A DNA stretch of 64,000 bases from Polytrichum commune (Eukaryota > Streptophyta > Polytrichopsida > Polytrichales > Polytrichaceae): positions 7,006,001-7,070,000 of the forward strand of contig OX485804.1 of NCBI GenBank assembly GCA_950295325.1, given 5' to 3'. Shown piece after piece: positions 24,317 through 36,447 of the stretch. Each line of letters opens with the position of its first letter. Positions within the stretch are counted from its first letter, which is position 1. Made by a program: the position numbers and the translations under genes. Below the pieces are notes generated by a model. It was not told where the DNA came from, did no database searches, and worked only from the letters and a program-made list of their open reading frames with translations.

Positions 24317-26454
24317 TAAACCGGCGCTACACCATAGGACCCTTCATAACCGAGATGAATAAAGTGTGCATTTCCTCTTGTTTTTCATCCGGGATCGGTA
24401 GAAAAAAATTGATCTTCTGCCCGGGGCAGAGTGTGAGGAGGGTTGGACCCGGGAAGAGGCTTCCGGGAAGGGGGGAGACTAAGACCGACCGAGAATAATG
24501 GGGAGTCGCCCATTGGTGCATTTTAGCTTTCAACGGCACATTCTGGGATGAATTGTGGGACCCGGGATCGGGATTGGTGCACGGTCATGGGGCCCCTTTG
24601 TTTTATCGGTGGCTATACTAGGATTTCCGGAATGCTCCCGGATATTAATATTATTATTATTGAGGCCCTAGGGTAGGTTGCTATTATGGCGCAGTATCAT
24701 GACGGTTTCATTTATGTCACCATGTGGCATACTTAAATACTTCATTTCAAATTTGATTACTGCGGTCCTCTATTTTAGTCTATTTTGAAAGCAAGGGAGG
24801 TACATGTAGTGTGTGTGTGGTGGGTTTTTAATAAAAAAAATCTTCTTCCCACAATTTAGTTGCACAATTGTGGGATCCTAGATGCTAACCTTAGACCTTG
24901 TGGCAACAAAGAAAATTGGAGTATCGGTATATTATGAAAGGGGTTGTTCACATCATGGACTAGTATGGAGTCGTCCCTTGTACCCCTACAATAAGTGAGT
25001 GGCCGTTGAACTCGTCCGGGACCACTTTGGTTTACATCAAGGGGATAACATAAGAGTGAGCATGGAACTTGAGGTTCCCCAAAGACTTACTTTCAAGCCT
25101 AGATTAACACCCTGGGCGGGCTAAATCACATATGTGTTCGGTTGGGCCCCACCCCTTGCATGCTTCCTTCATTGTATGGTCAATCTACCCACACTTGCAC
25201 GGGAACTCTTCGTTGTTGGGAATCAATGTCACATTGGGAACTACCGAACACAGATGTGATTTAGCCTGGGGCTAGATTTTCCAATGTCATGGTCCAATGG
25301 GTTTTGCAGTGAGAGAGGCAAAAGAGGTTCTCACAATGTTAGGGGACCATGGCAAACAAATGCCATTTTGGTATATTTTGATATTTTAGTTTTATTTTTG
25401 GCCAAACCTTACCGTAGTTAAGAGGGAAAGAAAGGGGGAAGGTAAAACACGAACTGATTTTCCCGAAACTACCATATTTTGAGCACATTATAAAAAAAAA
25501 ACCCCCATCGCATCCACTTTTTGTTGCATGGTCACTCTTGGTTCATATTTGATATGCACGTAGTGAGGGGGCCAAAAGCTTCAAAAATTGCATTTTCCCA
25601 TAATATATGACCAGGAAGTGTAACCGTGAAAAACGACCATCTAACATGAGACAACTTTGTGGTCCATGATGTAAACAAGCCATGATCAATCCTATCATAG
25701 TGATTCCGGTAAAGAGAGATAATGAAAGACCCTATGTCAAAAGCAAGGTGAAGGCGGATAAGAATAACTAAATACCTAGATCCATTCAAAATCATGTCGT
25801 AGCCAGGATTGTCATCAACTTACCAAAGGCCAAACATGTTATAAGATTGCTATGCTATGTTAAAATTAGTGACAGTCATGAAACAAGTTCTTTTACGCGA
25901 GTTACAAGCCTTGGGTTCCTATCAACACCCGTTGAGACAACTAAGAAGCTAATCACACCAACCATTTCTAGCACCATTCATCAGCATCTCTAGATGTACG
26001 TAACAATATGAAAAGTAGTGGGCCAACATCTATTTCTCAAGATAATCCCCAACAATTTCATGACTAGAACCGAACGAAAAATTTAGCGTGATAGGGGACC
26101 CGAGCAAATGATCAAAGGCTAAGACTTAGCACGGAGAATGAAGCCCTCGATCTCGTGGGTCCAACCATAAGGCCCACCTCATCTAGGTGGTTTGGGGGTA
26201 TCTTGGTCCAAGGCAACCATGAGTTTGAGAAATACATTTACAACTATTGGATACTATAACTTAGACATGGGGTTCAAGACATACAATTGTCAACGAAAGT
26301 GGCTCAAAGAATGGGGTTCTTTGAGAAGTATTTCAGATGATATGTCTACAACCATGTCTTTTGCACTTACTCCTTAAATAGACGAGAACCCACTTCTTCA
26401 CACTTAGTTTATGCCCAATATGAATCAAGCCATATCATAAATAAAGGCCACTTC
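24317..26454. other. Intergenic DNA without recognisable gene
   Basis: Mixed AT-rich sequence. The only structured element I can support is the small inverted-repeat element at about 25107-25272. The frames present are short and domainless. Confidence 0.45.
25107..25272. mobile_element. Small inverted-repeat element, hAT-like
   Basis: The arm GGGCTAAATCACATATGTGT near 25118 is matched by the inverse ACACAGATGTGATTTAGCC near 25248, extending to GTTCGGT on the inner side. Flanks CTAGATTA (left) and CTAGATTT (right) form a 7/8 match, consistent with an 8-bp hAT-type duplication. The element is about 166 bp and non-coding. Confidence 0.65.
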
Positions 26455-27552
26455 ACACGCGAGCCAAGAGCCGTGACCATGAAATTGTGAGAGCCCAAAA
26501 GAAAGTGTCCAATGGCCCTCTCAAGACACCTCCAAAATCATGTAGTGTAGTCCTCAAGTGTAGTGTGAAGTCATATGTGATTGGGACCTCAACCAAATGC
26601 CATCTCAATGAATTTCTATGCATGCGGGTGGGTGCAAGCATGGTAAAGTGGACCAAAAAAGTGCTATGGTATACTAAAACCATAATGTTTTTGGTCAAAG
26701 GCCTAAAAGTAGTAGCAAAGAGTTATTTAAATTGGAATTTTTTTTTATGATGACCTCTATTGTTGTGTTAAATACTCAAATGTAGAATATCAAGTTGAGA
26801 TCTTCAATACTTAGCATCAAAAGTGATGCTCAAAAACAAATGGTTGAGTCTGGTTTTGGATGTAGATTTCATGACCTTAACTATTTTGAAGTTAGATTTT
26901 TTTTATGTTCCTTGAATTCATTATCTACTTGAGGGCATCACCACAAAACTTTGTAAAAAACATCAATTTAATGTAATTTTATCATATTTTAAACAAATTT
27001 TAGACAATCATTTATTCAATATCACCTACTTGCACGCCACTTGCACCGTCTTCTAAAATAGGTAGACTTTTCTTGGAATTATTTTTGCCATCATAAATTG
27101 CTTGGCTTTGTAGATCAAGATGTTTTTAAAATGTCTATGGTTAATTTCTTCACAAAATTTAAAGTTAGTACATGAAATTAAATCACTTTCACTTAACACT
27201 CGGCAAGGATCATGAGTTGTCCACTTTACCGTGCTTGCACCCGGATCCTCACACATGATAAAGTAGAATAATTCAACCGTTGTGAGCATTCGGAGTGCCA
27301 TGGTTTCCTGGTTTTGTGTTAGGCCTACCTCCAAAATGTGATTTTTGATAATAATCCAAGTGACCATGAAACATGATCCATTGATGCCGTGTAAGACTCC
27401 ATGTCGACTTTACGTCTATCTTGCATTCACTTAGTATGTGGGTCCCTCAAGCATAGTGTGAAGCAAACTTGGACTGGCTCCGTCATTTCCACCAATGAGA
27501 GTGCTTGAAGTGTAATAGTCATGGGCTCTCAGTCTCGTTTGTGAAGTGGCCC
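26455..27552 (+). mobile_element. PIF/Harbinger-like MITE copy 3, split by a later insertion
   Basis: The left part (26455-26629) and right part (27243-27552) together match the 499-bp copies. The outer ends GGCCACTTCACACGCGAG and TTTGTGAAGTGGCCC are flanked by TAA (26452-26454 and 27553-27555). The middle is a different element (26630-27242), so the host MITE is the older of the two. Confidence 0.9.
26630..27242. mobile_element. Inverted-repeat element nested in the Harbinger-like MITE
   Basis: This 613-bp element has inverted ends: GGGTGCAAGCATGGTAAAGT on the left and the inverse ACTTTACCGTGCTTGCACCC on the right, extending to about 24 bp with one mismatch. The flanks GGGT and GGAT, compared with the uninterrupted copies, suggest a 3-4 bp target duplication with one change. 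The interior is AT-rich and non-coding. Confidence 0.85.
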
Positions 27553-27740
27553 TAAGGTGTCACATGATAGATTTTCACCTTGCAACAAGGTGCTTCAAGT
27601 TGGCATCCTTCTAAGATTGTATTCTATGATCAACAATGATCCAACCAAAAATGGCATCAAACTTAATTCATTTTTGATATCAACATGTTGGCCTTTCGTC
27701 TCAAATTTTCACTTCATGTATTTTTTTTTTCTTCTTCTAA

Positions 27741-27899
27741 TTGCACATAACATCACCCAACAACATGGCCCCTCGTGGTATGACAATGAGATGTTGGGAG
27801 TTTAGTTTGAAAGTGAGTCTCCCTGCGCAACTTTTCGAGAATCTCACTATTACGAGGGCTCACATAACGAAATTTGTACATTGAGTGATGTTATGCAAC
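27741..27899. mobile_element. MITE of the CATAACATYACYYAACAACAT family, copy 1
   Basis: Ends CACATAACATCACCCAACAA and GAGTGATGTTATGCAA are inverse partners. Internal phrases (GAGTCTCCCTGCGCAAC, TTTCGAGAATCTCACT, GGGCTCACA) recur in the copy at 46572-46738. Length about 159 bp, non-coding. Confidence 0.75.
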
Positions 27900-30800
27900 A
27901 AACACAATCTTGCTACAACACTAAGTGGTGGAGCAATTTATCCACTAATTTCCAAATCTAAGAGACCCGTGTGAGCGGACATTTGTGAGCTTCCTCCAAG
28001 CCCCTTGCTTAGAGATTCTGCCCATATTCAATTTTAGATCTCAAACTACAAGAATAACAAATGCATAATCTGATAGTTGTACTTGGGCTATTGAAGCAAA
28101 CCCTATATATTTCTGTGATTATGAAGATATTGCATAAACTATAATCAAGTAGCAATCATGCTAGAATAATATGTGGTTTTTTTTTTGTTCTTTTTCTTTT
28201 TCTTTTGTTGTGCTTTTTGTTTCCCTTGAATTGTAGTATAATGAACCTAATTGAAGCAAACTTCAAAAGGGGAAAACAATTAGATTGATTAAAAATTGCA
28301 TTGTTCATGAATGAACTAAGGATAGTTGGATGTCTTGCCCTTTAAGATGTGCCCCCCCCCCCCCCTCAATCTTACCTAAGGTGGAAAGGCAACCAATACA
28401 CCTTTCAAAAAAACTTAAGTCCAAGATTAGCATTAACGAACTGCAAATCAATCACATGAGATTAGTGGGGATGATTCACTTGCCAACTTATGGGAGGGCT
28501 TTTGGTTACAAGGCCCCTTTATTTTGGCAAGATTGTTGAATATCCAGCTCAAAGAGCAAGGCACCTACCCCTTAGCCATCATGTTGGAGTGTACTTAACA
28601 CTGATATGTGCTATTAGGCTGCCCCAAACTAATTTACTGATAATCCACACTAATTTGAATATTTGTGTTGGATTTCCACTTAATAAAGGAACTTTTTGTT
28701 CCCACCATTAACTAGGGTTTTCTTGATGGTTCTTTACATGTAACATTACATAACTCCTTGACTACGTTTCATGAGACTGGATATCACATGAACATAATTC
28801 TCCTTCGATTATGAGATTCTCCTCCCGTTTGCAAAAAGCACTCAAGTCGTAAACTGTGAACAATTCAACAAGTAGTTGTAAATTGTCACAGTCATTTTTA
28901 ATCGCAATTTCTTTCTTTGAAAAAGAGACCATCGTATAACTGCTTAGGAATGTTATGAATAAAAAACACAAACCCCATCGTGTATTTTTGTAACATGGAG
29001 TGTTGTGTCTTATCCCCATGCTTTACCTCCAAGATTGCCATTACGTCATCCCGTGGGTCCACTTTGTGGAATGTAGAGGACATCATGTTCCCGAAGGTCT
29101 ACAAAGTGCGCCATCATTCCCGACCTTTTGGTGGGGGACCTTCAAAATATTGTTTAATTCCATCGGGAGGAACAACGACGAAGTTTCAACTTTAAGGGTC
29201 AAGTCAACACCGATGGGCTACCTATCCGATGCATATAAGAAAGTAATACAATCCACGCGATTTCCTCACACACAAATTTCCACATTGATGTGTTGTGGTT
29301 CTTCGAGGATCAACATCCATTCACCTCTCCCCAAGTTGTAGGTACCTAGCGTTGGATGTTATTGACCATTTTTTTCATTCCATTCGGGTGTGAATAACAA
29401 GCAAGAATTGTCACACCTAAGTAAAATTGTCTTGGTATCCAAATATGATTTAATATGGTATTGACCCAAAACAATAACTCTTGTGTATAAAGATTCTCTC
29501 ACCATGACGTACTCATCAGTTATCAAAATTTTATAATTAACTCGTATATCATAACATTACATGGTGTGGGGTATTTGTTCTTTCCCTACAAATAAAGGGG
29601 GAGAGCAGGGCCCGATACGGAACCAGGATGTGAGGCCACACCAGCCAGTCATTGACCACTGATAGGTAGTGGGCCCCGGTGTTTTTGACAACACCAGACC
29701 TAATAAGGTCATGACACTCAGTTGTTGCGGACATGGCAATTGCAATGGGATGGTGGGTAGGAGGGAGGGCCATGTATGTGAACCATAGCCCAACATGTGA
29801 GAAAATGTAGGGGTGGCACCTCATACAGTAGATTGTTTCAAATACGTATTATCATATTATTGTTTGTGACATAGTATGTTCACACACAACGAACATAGGA
29901 CATTGTTGGCTTCTTCTCAACAATGGAAGGAAGACCCCCATATTGGCAAGGGGTGGTAGTAGAAAGGGGCCCGATTGGCCAAGAGCTAGACCAGGGTATG
30001 AGTGTTGGATATAGCGACCGACTATAAATAAATTTAATCATAGGCAATTAGTGACATGCATTGAAAGCACATAAACCAACATGTCACAAGGGGTCCGGCA
30101 GGAGTGGGAGGCTGGGAAGAGGAGGCACTAGTAGGCATCGAAAGATTGCAAATGTTGGTGCACATATGCTAAGCCACAACATATACCGATAGGCAAAGGA
30201 TGGAGCTTGCTTCACCGATTTTAAGCACATAGTCCCATCTTTGACTACCGTACGTTAAGGGCAGCTTCGGCGCTCTCTTGCCGAATAATTATTAAAAGTA
30301 AAAAAACAGTGTCCGGCGGCAAAAAACAAATTACTAAAAATTTTGGCATTCTAAATAGTTCAATAATGCAATTTCGGCATACATCCAAGAAGTTATTATC
30401 TAACAGTAAACAAGGATGTTCATTCACGATTTCACAATTTGTGTGAAGAGTTTTACAAAAGATATAAATCTTTCACAATTTTGTGAAGAGTTGAGAATGC
30501 TCTGTGCTTTATACAAGTAGAGTGGAGTTGTGTTCAACAATGCATATGGGATATGTAAAGTTTGAGGTGAAGCACCTAGTTAGACTTCATTTTTATAACA
30601 CACATAACGTAAGCACACGTATTTTAAGAGTCCATTCTTAGGTTCACAACACATGCACGATGCTCAAATAAAGGTGTATGTTCAAGATAAGTAATCAAAT
30701 TGGGTCCGATTACCTTAGAAGGGGGTATGATGACGAACACAATGGAATTAGAAGTCCAAATCGAATGAAATAAACATGGTGATATTTGTCCTCGTATTGT

Positions 30801-31537
30801 GATGATCGTTCACTTTTGCGATTTGAATGTTTGAAATTGAACCAAATCATCCATGCAAATTCAAATAATAATCTCGCGATGATTGTTCTAGATTAAGCTC
30901 AAGTTAAAATTTTTAAGTGAGTGTAGACAAATCCGTATCAATCAATCATTTTTTCTTATTAGGACACCAATATTAGCACAAGTATGTGATTTAATGACTC
31001 CAAGAATGGATATCAAAAGGTCATGTGTATAAAAAAAAAGATTGGACTGCGTGCTTCAAGTACGACAATTAGTTCTAAACTCAACATTGAACATAATTGA
31101 AAGGGGGACCATATGACCATTTAATGTGCACAAGAATCTCCCCTTTGACAATTAATAAAATATTAATTCGAGCTCCGTAAACTACAAGGAAAGTTGATGC
31201 GGCCTTGTTTTAAATATCCTAACACATCTTGTGCGAATTGTGTGTTTCTTATCCTAGGAGAAGTAGGCTAGTCGGGAAAAGGTAACCATTTAAGACCCAC
31301 CTACCTTAGAGGTCACTTTGGGATGCCGACATTGCCCTTAGAATCATGAGGTCCATGACTCTTGTCTAACGACATAGCCTTTTTGGTGGAGCACAATTAT
31401 CTTTCAATAGAGGACAAAAACGTGTCGGAAATCTATATATACCGGAACATAGCATTAACTAGTAGACCACGTAATATGTTCTTTTCCAAAATCAAACACC
31501 ATTGAATATCATGCACATCGGATTTAGTAGTGGAAAA
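27900..31537. other. Intergenic DNA without recognisable gene
   Basis: AT-rich DNA with a C homopolymer at about 28350-28366 and scattered short frames lacking domains. A phrase at 29470-29560 resembles 16085-16190. I found no inverted-end element that I can delimit with confidence. Confidence 0.45.
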
Positions 31538-31937
31538 GTAGACCGAATATCGTACTTAGTGTCATACGGAATCTATGTCACTATGGTAACTTTTTAATGA
31601 CACTTCTTATGAATAGGTCTACAAATATTGTCGTGATTGATTGGACTTTGGATGAAAATTCATGCCAATACTTGGAACAAAGTTTGGTATCATCTGCATC
31701 CTAACGGTTACGTGATGAAGTATTGTCATGGATGATTGCAAGTTGGATGAAAAATCACTTAGTAACTGAGAGTAATTGCAACATAGGAAATCTATAATAC
31801 CAAATTGTTTTACAAGGAAGGACGAAAAAAATGTTAGGTTCACATTTAGTGTCGGTGATCCTACACGGATGGTTTACAATTGGTATTGAGCAAGACTAAT
31901 AGAATTGGTGACATTGAATACTATATTCAATGTAGTG
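31538..31937 (-). mobile_element. ACACTAAAT-family MITE, inverted copy
   Basis: Read on the minus strand, this about 400-bp copy shows the same order of phrases as 32704-33093: TCACCAATTCTATTAGTC, GGGTTCAC-type centre, ATCATCCATGACAATA, and CTTATTCATAAGAAGTGTCA near the end. Decayed ends (CATTGAATACTATATTCAATG region and CGAATATCGTACTTAGTGTC) still pair. Confidence 0.72.
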
Positions 31938-32703
31938 TGTTCAAAGGGGAAATGTGGTTCAATATGGAATAAGTAGGGTGCTTCGTTAGCATACATAACA
32001 CTATCCGAAGAAGTATATTTTGTTTCTTTGTCAAAGAACAATAGGGTGAAGATTGACGCACAATTCGTAATATTTTCATGACAACACGTTGATTAAACTT
32101 GAACAATTGATGCATGAGCATTTATGATTGTACCCAACAATGAGTTTTGAGGATTTCAATGTAGTGTTGAATGACAATGTACGGTTGACGAAGCTAATGT
32201 GGACACCTCCAGCTTTGTGAGATCATCTATCTGACGGGATTTAAGTAATAGAAACTTGAGCATGTTAGCAATTGCGAATTAGGTCCATCTTGCAGTGTGA
32301 TTGGGGCTTGATCAATGTACAAAAGTAGGGGCATCATTCTAAACACTTATAATTTCATAAAAGAAATGAAAAAGGCAAACCCCCCATATGCTAACGCCAT
32401 TGATGTATGTATTCCCCACGTCCCATAACTATTTAGGGATTGATTGATAGCCTATGAAAGACACAATTAATTCAATGATCTATTCCAAAACATGTTGATT
32501 GATTTTAAGTGAGAAGTCCCGAATTTTGCAAAACACATTGTATGGGGATCTCCAACAATTCCCTTGTGTATGTTGTCCTCTTTCATGTGATAAGAGTTTC
32601 CATGAAGGGGCAATTTTCTTTTGGTAAAGATAACTTTTCAATATTATGACTTGGTAGGGGGTGTGTGTGTGTTTTTGGGGGCAAAAAAATTGATCACTCC
32701 ATA

Positions 32704-33093
32704 ACTACACTGAATATTGTATTTAGTGTCATCAATTCTATTTTCCTTGTTTGATAATTGTATATGGCCCGTGTAGTGTCACCAACGCTAAATGTCATCC
32801 CCGTATTAAATATCATTCCTTGGGCATTATAGATTCACAATGTCGCAATTACTATCACTTACTGAGTGATTTTCATCCAGATTTCAATCTTTCATGACAA
32901 TATTTCATTACCGAATTATTAAGGTACATAACATATCAAACTTTGTCCCAATAATTGGGCACGGATTTCTTTCAAACTTCTTTTCAATCATCCATGACAA
33001 TGTATTTAAACTTATTCATAAAAAGTGTCATAAGAAAAATCACCACATTAGCATAAAACACCATATAACACTAAACACAATATTTAGTGTAGC
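32704..33093 (+). mobile_element. ACACTAAAT-family MITE, full copy
   Basis: This 390-bp element begins CTACACTGAATATTGTATTTAG and ends ACTAAACACAATATTTAGTG, the imperfect inverse. The interior aligns with copies at 31538 (inverted) and 33714 and with the fragment at 11045. Non-coding; probable target duplication not resolved. Confidence 0.8.
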
Positions 33094-33326
33094 AACCCAT
33101 GTACTAAGTGATTTAGGGCATACATTTGATACTTAGTAGATTGTGACCGTTTGATGGAAGCATGTTCACCTTCCCGGTTGTTGGGTTGTTTGTAGGTGAC
33201 ATCCATTGAACAAAGATTGAATAAACTCAAACACTTTCTAAATCGGTCAATATCGCAAATTGTAGGTAAGTCATGCAATTAATAACCTATTAAGGAAGGG
33301 GTAGGCCCCTCGATATTACATAGTTG

Positions 33327-33557
33327 CTACACTAAATATGACATTTAGTGTCACTGACTATTTGGAATTACGCAATGCTATATCTATTTATTGTATATCT
33401 CATATTTGATCAAATAGATGTTAAATATGGTTTTGTGGACATTATAAAACAATAACAACTTTACGTGGTAAAAACTTACATCAATATAATAAAAAATAGA
33501 ACATTGTGTATAAATCCAAATAGTAAGTGGCACTAAATATCATATTTATAGTGTAGT
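33327..33557 (+). mobile_element. Short element sharing ACACTAAAT-type ends
   Basis: Ends CTACACTAAATATGACATTT and TAAATATCATATTTATAGTG are inverse partners resembling those of the neighbouring MITEs. The interior of this 231-bp element does not obviously align with them, so it may be a deletion derivative or a related subfamily. Confidence 0.6.
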
Positions 33558-33713
33558 TTGTTTTGTTTTCAACTTTGATACTTGTACATCATACCCATGC
33601 CCTTTCATGATTTTAAATAAATAATTGAATAAATGTTTATGAAGTACAAAGTTTTTTTGAACAAAGGCGTGTTAACACATGCAGGAACAACTCTAACAAA
33701 TAAATGTAGGAGA

Positions 33714-34073
33714 AACTAAACTAAATGTTGTATTTAATATCACCAATTCTATTTGTCTTGTTCAATGGTAATTGTAAATCGTCCGGGTAGTGTAACTAAC
33801 ACTACATGTAAACCGAACATTACTTTGTCATTCTTTGTAATAATTTTGGGCATTATAGATTTTAATACAATTATCGTCACTTATGAAGATGTTTTTCATC
33901 TAGATTTCAATCATCCAGGACAATATTTTATTACATAAATTTTAGGATCCAAACCATACTAAAAGTGGATGAACTACAAGTCAATGAGGTTTGACACTAT
34001 TCGTGAACTTATTCATAAGAAATGTCATTAGAAAAGTTGCCACAATAACATTAAAGAAAATATTTAGTGTAGC
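33714..34073 (+). mobile_element. ACACTAAAT-family MITE, second full copy
   Basis: This 360-bp copy shares phrases with 32704-33093 and 11045-11305: ACATGTAAACCGAACATTAC, TTGTCATTCTTTGTAA, GGGCATTATAGATTT, CTTATTCATAAGAAATGTCA. The right end AAAATATTTAGTGTAG is intact and the left end is decayed. Confidence 0.75.
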
Positions 34074-34183
34074 AAGTTCATTAGCTATATCTACCATTAT
34101 ATATATATATATATATATAATATTTTTAAATCGAGCACACTATAGTTAAAATGACCACAATTAATATGTAAGGTGTTGACTAC

Positions 34184-34532
34184 CACTAGTAGAAAACTAT
34201 GCCAACATGAACTTCAGCCGAAATCGGTCGCGGTTTTTTTTACCAGCTTGATATGCAGTCTCTAAATGAGTGCATATATATATATATATATATATTTTTT
34301 TAGCGATTGACATTTTAGGACTTTGGGGCGTATAATATATGGTTGGAAAGGTCTTGAAAATACCTTTCCAACGGCATATTATATGTCTCCAAATTCCTAA
34401 AATTTTAGTCACTAAACCAAAAAGAAAAAGAAAAAGAAAATCTGTAGTCGTCTAACGACTACAGAACAGGCTGGTCAAAAGTACCTTAGCCGATTTCGGC
34501 TACGGTCTTTTGGGCATAGTTTTCTACTAGTA
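34184..34532. mobile_element. CACTA-like foldback MITE, copy 2
   Basis: This 349-bp element has ends CACTAGTAGAAAACTATGCC and GGCATAGTTTTCTACTAGT, an almost perfect inverse. It folds along its length (GTATAATATATGGTTGGAAA with TTTCCAACGGCATATTATAT). An internal (TA)n run (about 34272-34291) and a (GAAAAA)n run near 34420-34440 differ from copy 1, showing independent decay. Confidence 0.87.
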
Positions 34533-35825
34533 TAGGCTCTAACTTGTCATCCAAGTCGGCCAAGTTCATTAATTCTAACACAAAGTTGATATCTTGTTCC
34601 TTTTCATGTCTGCGATAAAAAATCAAATATTGACAAGTCATGTGACTATGCAACGCGTCTCTGTGGTCGTTTTAACAAACTGGGTGGTCAATTCAACAAT
34701 CCCCTCTATATATATAACACCAGTTGCTGTGAGAGTAAGCATAAATGAAGCGTCTTTTTGGCCTCATGCTATTTTCTCCTTTCAAAGGTGAGCTCTATGA
34801 ACGGGACTATAAGGGAATGATCGATAAGTGGCTCATAGGTGGGTTGGGTTAAGTATTGTGCATCTCGAAGATGCATTGGCTAGTTGGTCACTTCCATAAG
34901 CCAAAACTTATTTTGACGGCCCCGGTTCGAAACTTTGTGAGCCCCCAAATATCTTGAGTATGTTGGAGGCCACTTATCCCAAATATGGGGTTAAGGGAGT
35001 GGGGTTGATCGGCTAACAACGAATGCTTGGGGATTTGTCTTGGTCGGGCCGTGGGGATGCTTGAGAAAGGTGGACTTTGGTACCAATTTTCTTGTCTTGC
35101 AAATGTGGATGAGTTCATCATATAATTGAGCTCACTATAGTGAAGGGTCTCGATAGAATACATGAAAGTGGATGGGACGACACATACATGATGCTTAGAG
35201 GTAGTCTTTAGGTTGTTTAATTTCTATAAGGTTGGGGTGAACGTTCATGTTTGGGTAGTCATTATTGCCTAACAATACCAATGTACACATTTACATTATA
35301 ATCTTTTGATTTATGAAATTTGGATGGCTGAGAATTTGCGCGAATAATCCCATTTTGATTGAAATGCCATTTGTGCAGTCAAGTCTACATAAGAGCTACC
35401 AATTTTCTTTAAAATTCTGTTGAATTGGATTGATATGATTTGAACAATTTTGGGAAGGTTTCAATTCGGCCTTGAGGGACTTGGGAACAAAAGTGATTCC
35501 ACTCTTTGTACTGTGTGAACGTGGCCTTCATAACTTATTTGTAGTAGGTTGACAAAGGAAACTTGTGGGCACAAGTGCAAGAAAACTTATAATATTCTTT
35601 TGGAGAAAAACATTTAAAAATGATCATGCATGCTCATTGCAAGAATGTGTTATTTGTATTCACAGCTACTCATGCCGTGGGGGGAGGGGGGGGGGGCATT
35701 TCACATGTATCGTAATAAAAAATTACATAATCGGTGTTGCATACAAAATATTTTTGGAAGTTACTAGCTCAATTAGTTACAAGTCCTGGATTCAAGAGAA
35801 TTTGGGTCCCAACGACCTTCTCTCC
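34533..35825. other. Intergenic DNA without recognisable gene
   Basis: AT-rich sequence with a G homopolymer at about 35682-35697. Frames are short and show no domain. Confidence 0.45.
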
Positions 35826-36447
35826 TACTACACTGTTTTTGGTATTTAGTATCACATGTGTAATAGTGTCACTTACCCTATCTTGAGGGTATGCTAGGTT
35901 ACACTAATGATCAACAATTTCACCATTAGTGTCACCTCATGGCATGTGGAGTTCAAGTGCACTTGCTAATATCTTAGCATGAGTATGTTCAACATTCCTC
36001 TGTTACACAATGGCTTACAAGTTAACTAAAGCGTACACAAATGACACTTGCCATGAGCATGCCAAGAATATCTTCCCCTTGCATACTAAAATGTAAACAT
36101 GACAATTTCCAGTATTAGTATGTTCAATAATAATATGTATCCCTTGCATATTGAAACATAAAACTATAATCATCCCAATGCACTACTAAATGTAATGATG
36201 TAAATATCTTAACACTTTAAAGGCTTACGTTGACAAATAACCTTCTATCTCACACACGCTACCACACTCCACCACTTTAGTGAATTAGCTGATTTGAAAC
36301 TATCCTGATGTATTTTTCAGTCCCACTAACCATTTCGGCTTCCCAGACTTTAAAAACCGATTTCATTGGGAATTTGTGGACGTGACACTATGAGACCTCT
36401 TGGCACAAATAGTGTACATTACACTAAATACCATAAACAGTGTAGTG
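35826..36447. mobile_element. MITE of the GTTTATGGTATTTAG family, copy B
   Basis: The left end CTACACTGTTTTTGGTATTT pairs with the right end AAATACCATAAACAGTGTAG. The interior shares GGTTACACTAATGATCAA and CCATTAGTGTCACCTCATGG with copy A at 18372-18862. Length about 622 bp, non-coding. Confidence 0.83.

Noticed and set aside
29549-29824. 91-codon minus-strand frame
   Set aside because: Isolated chance frame without domain, introns or repeat context.
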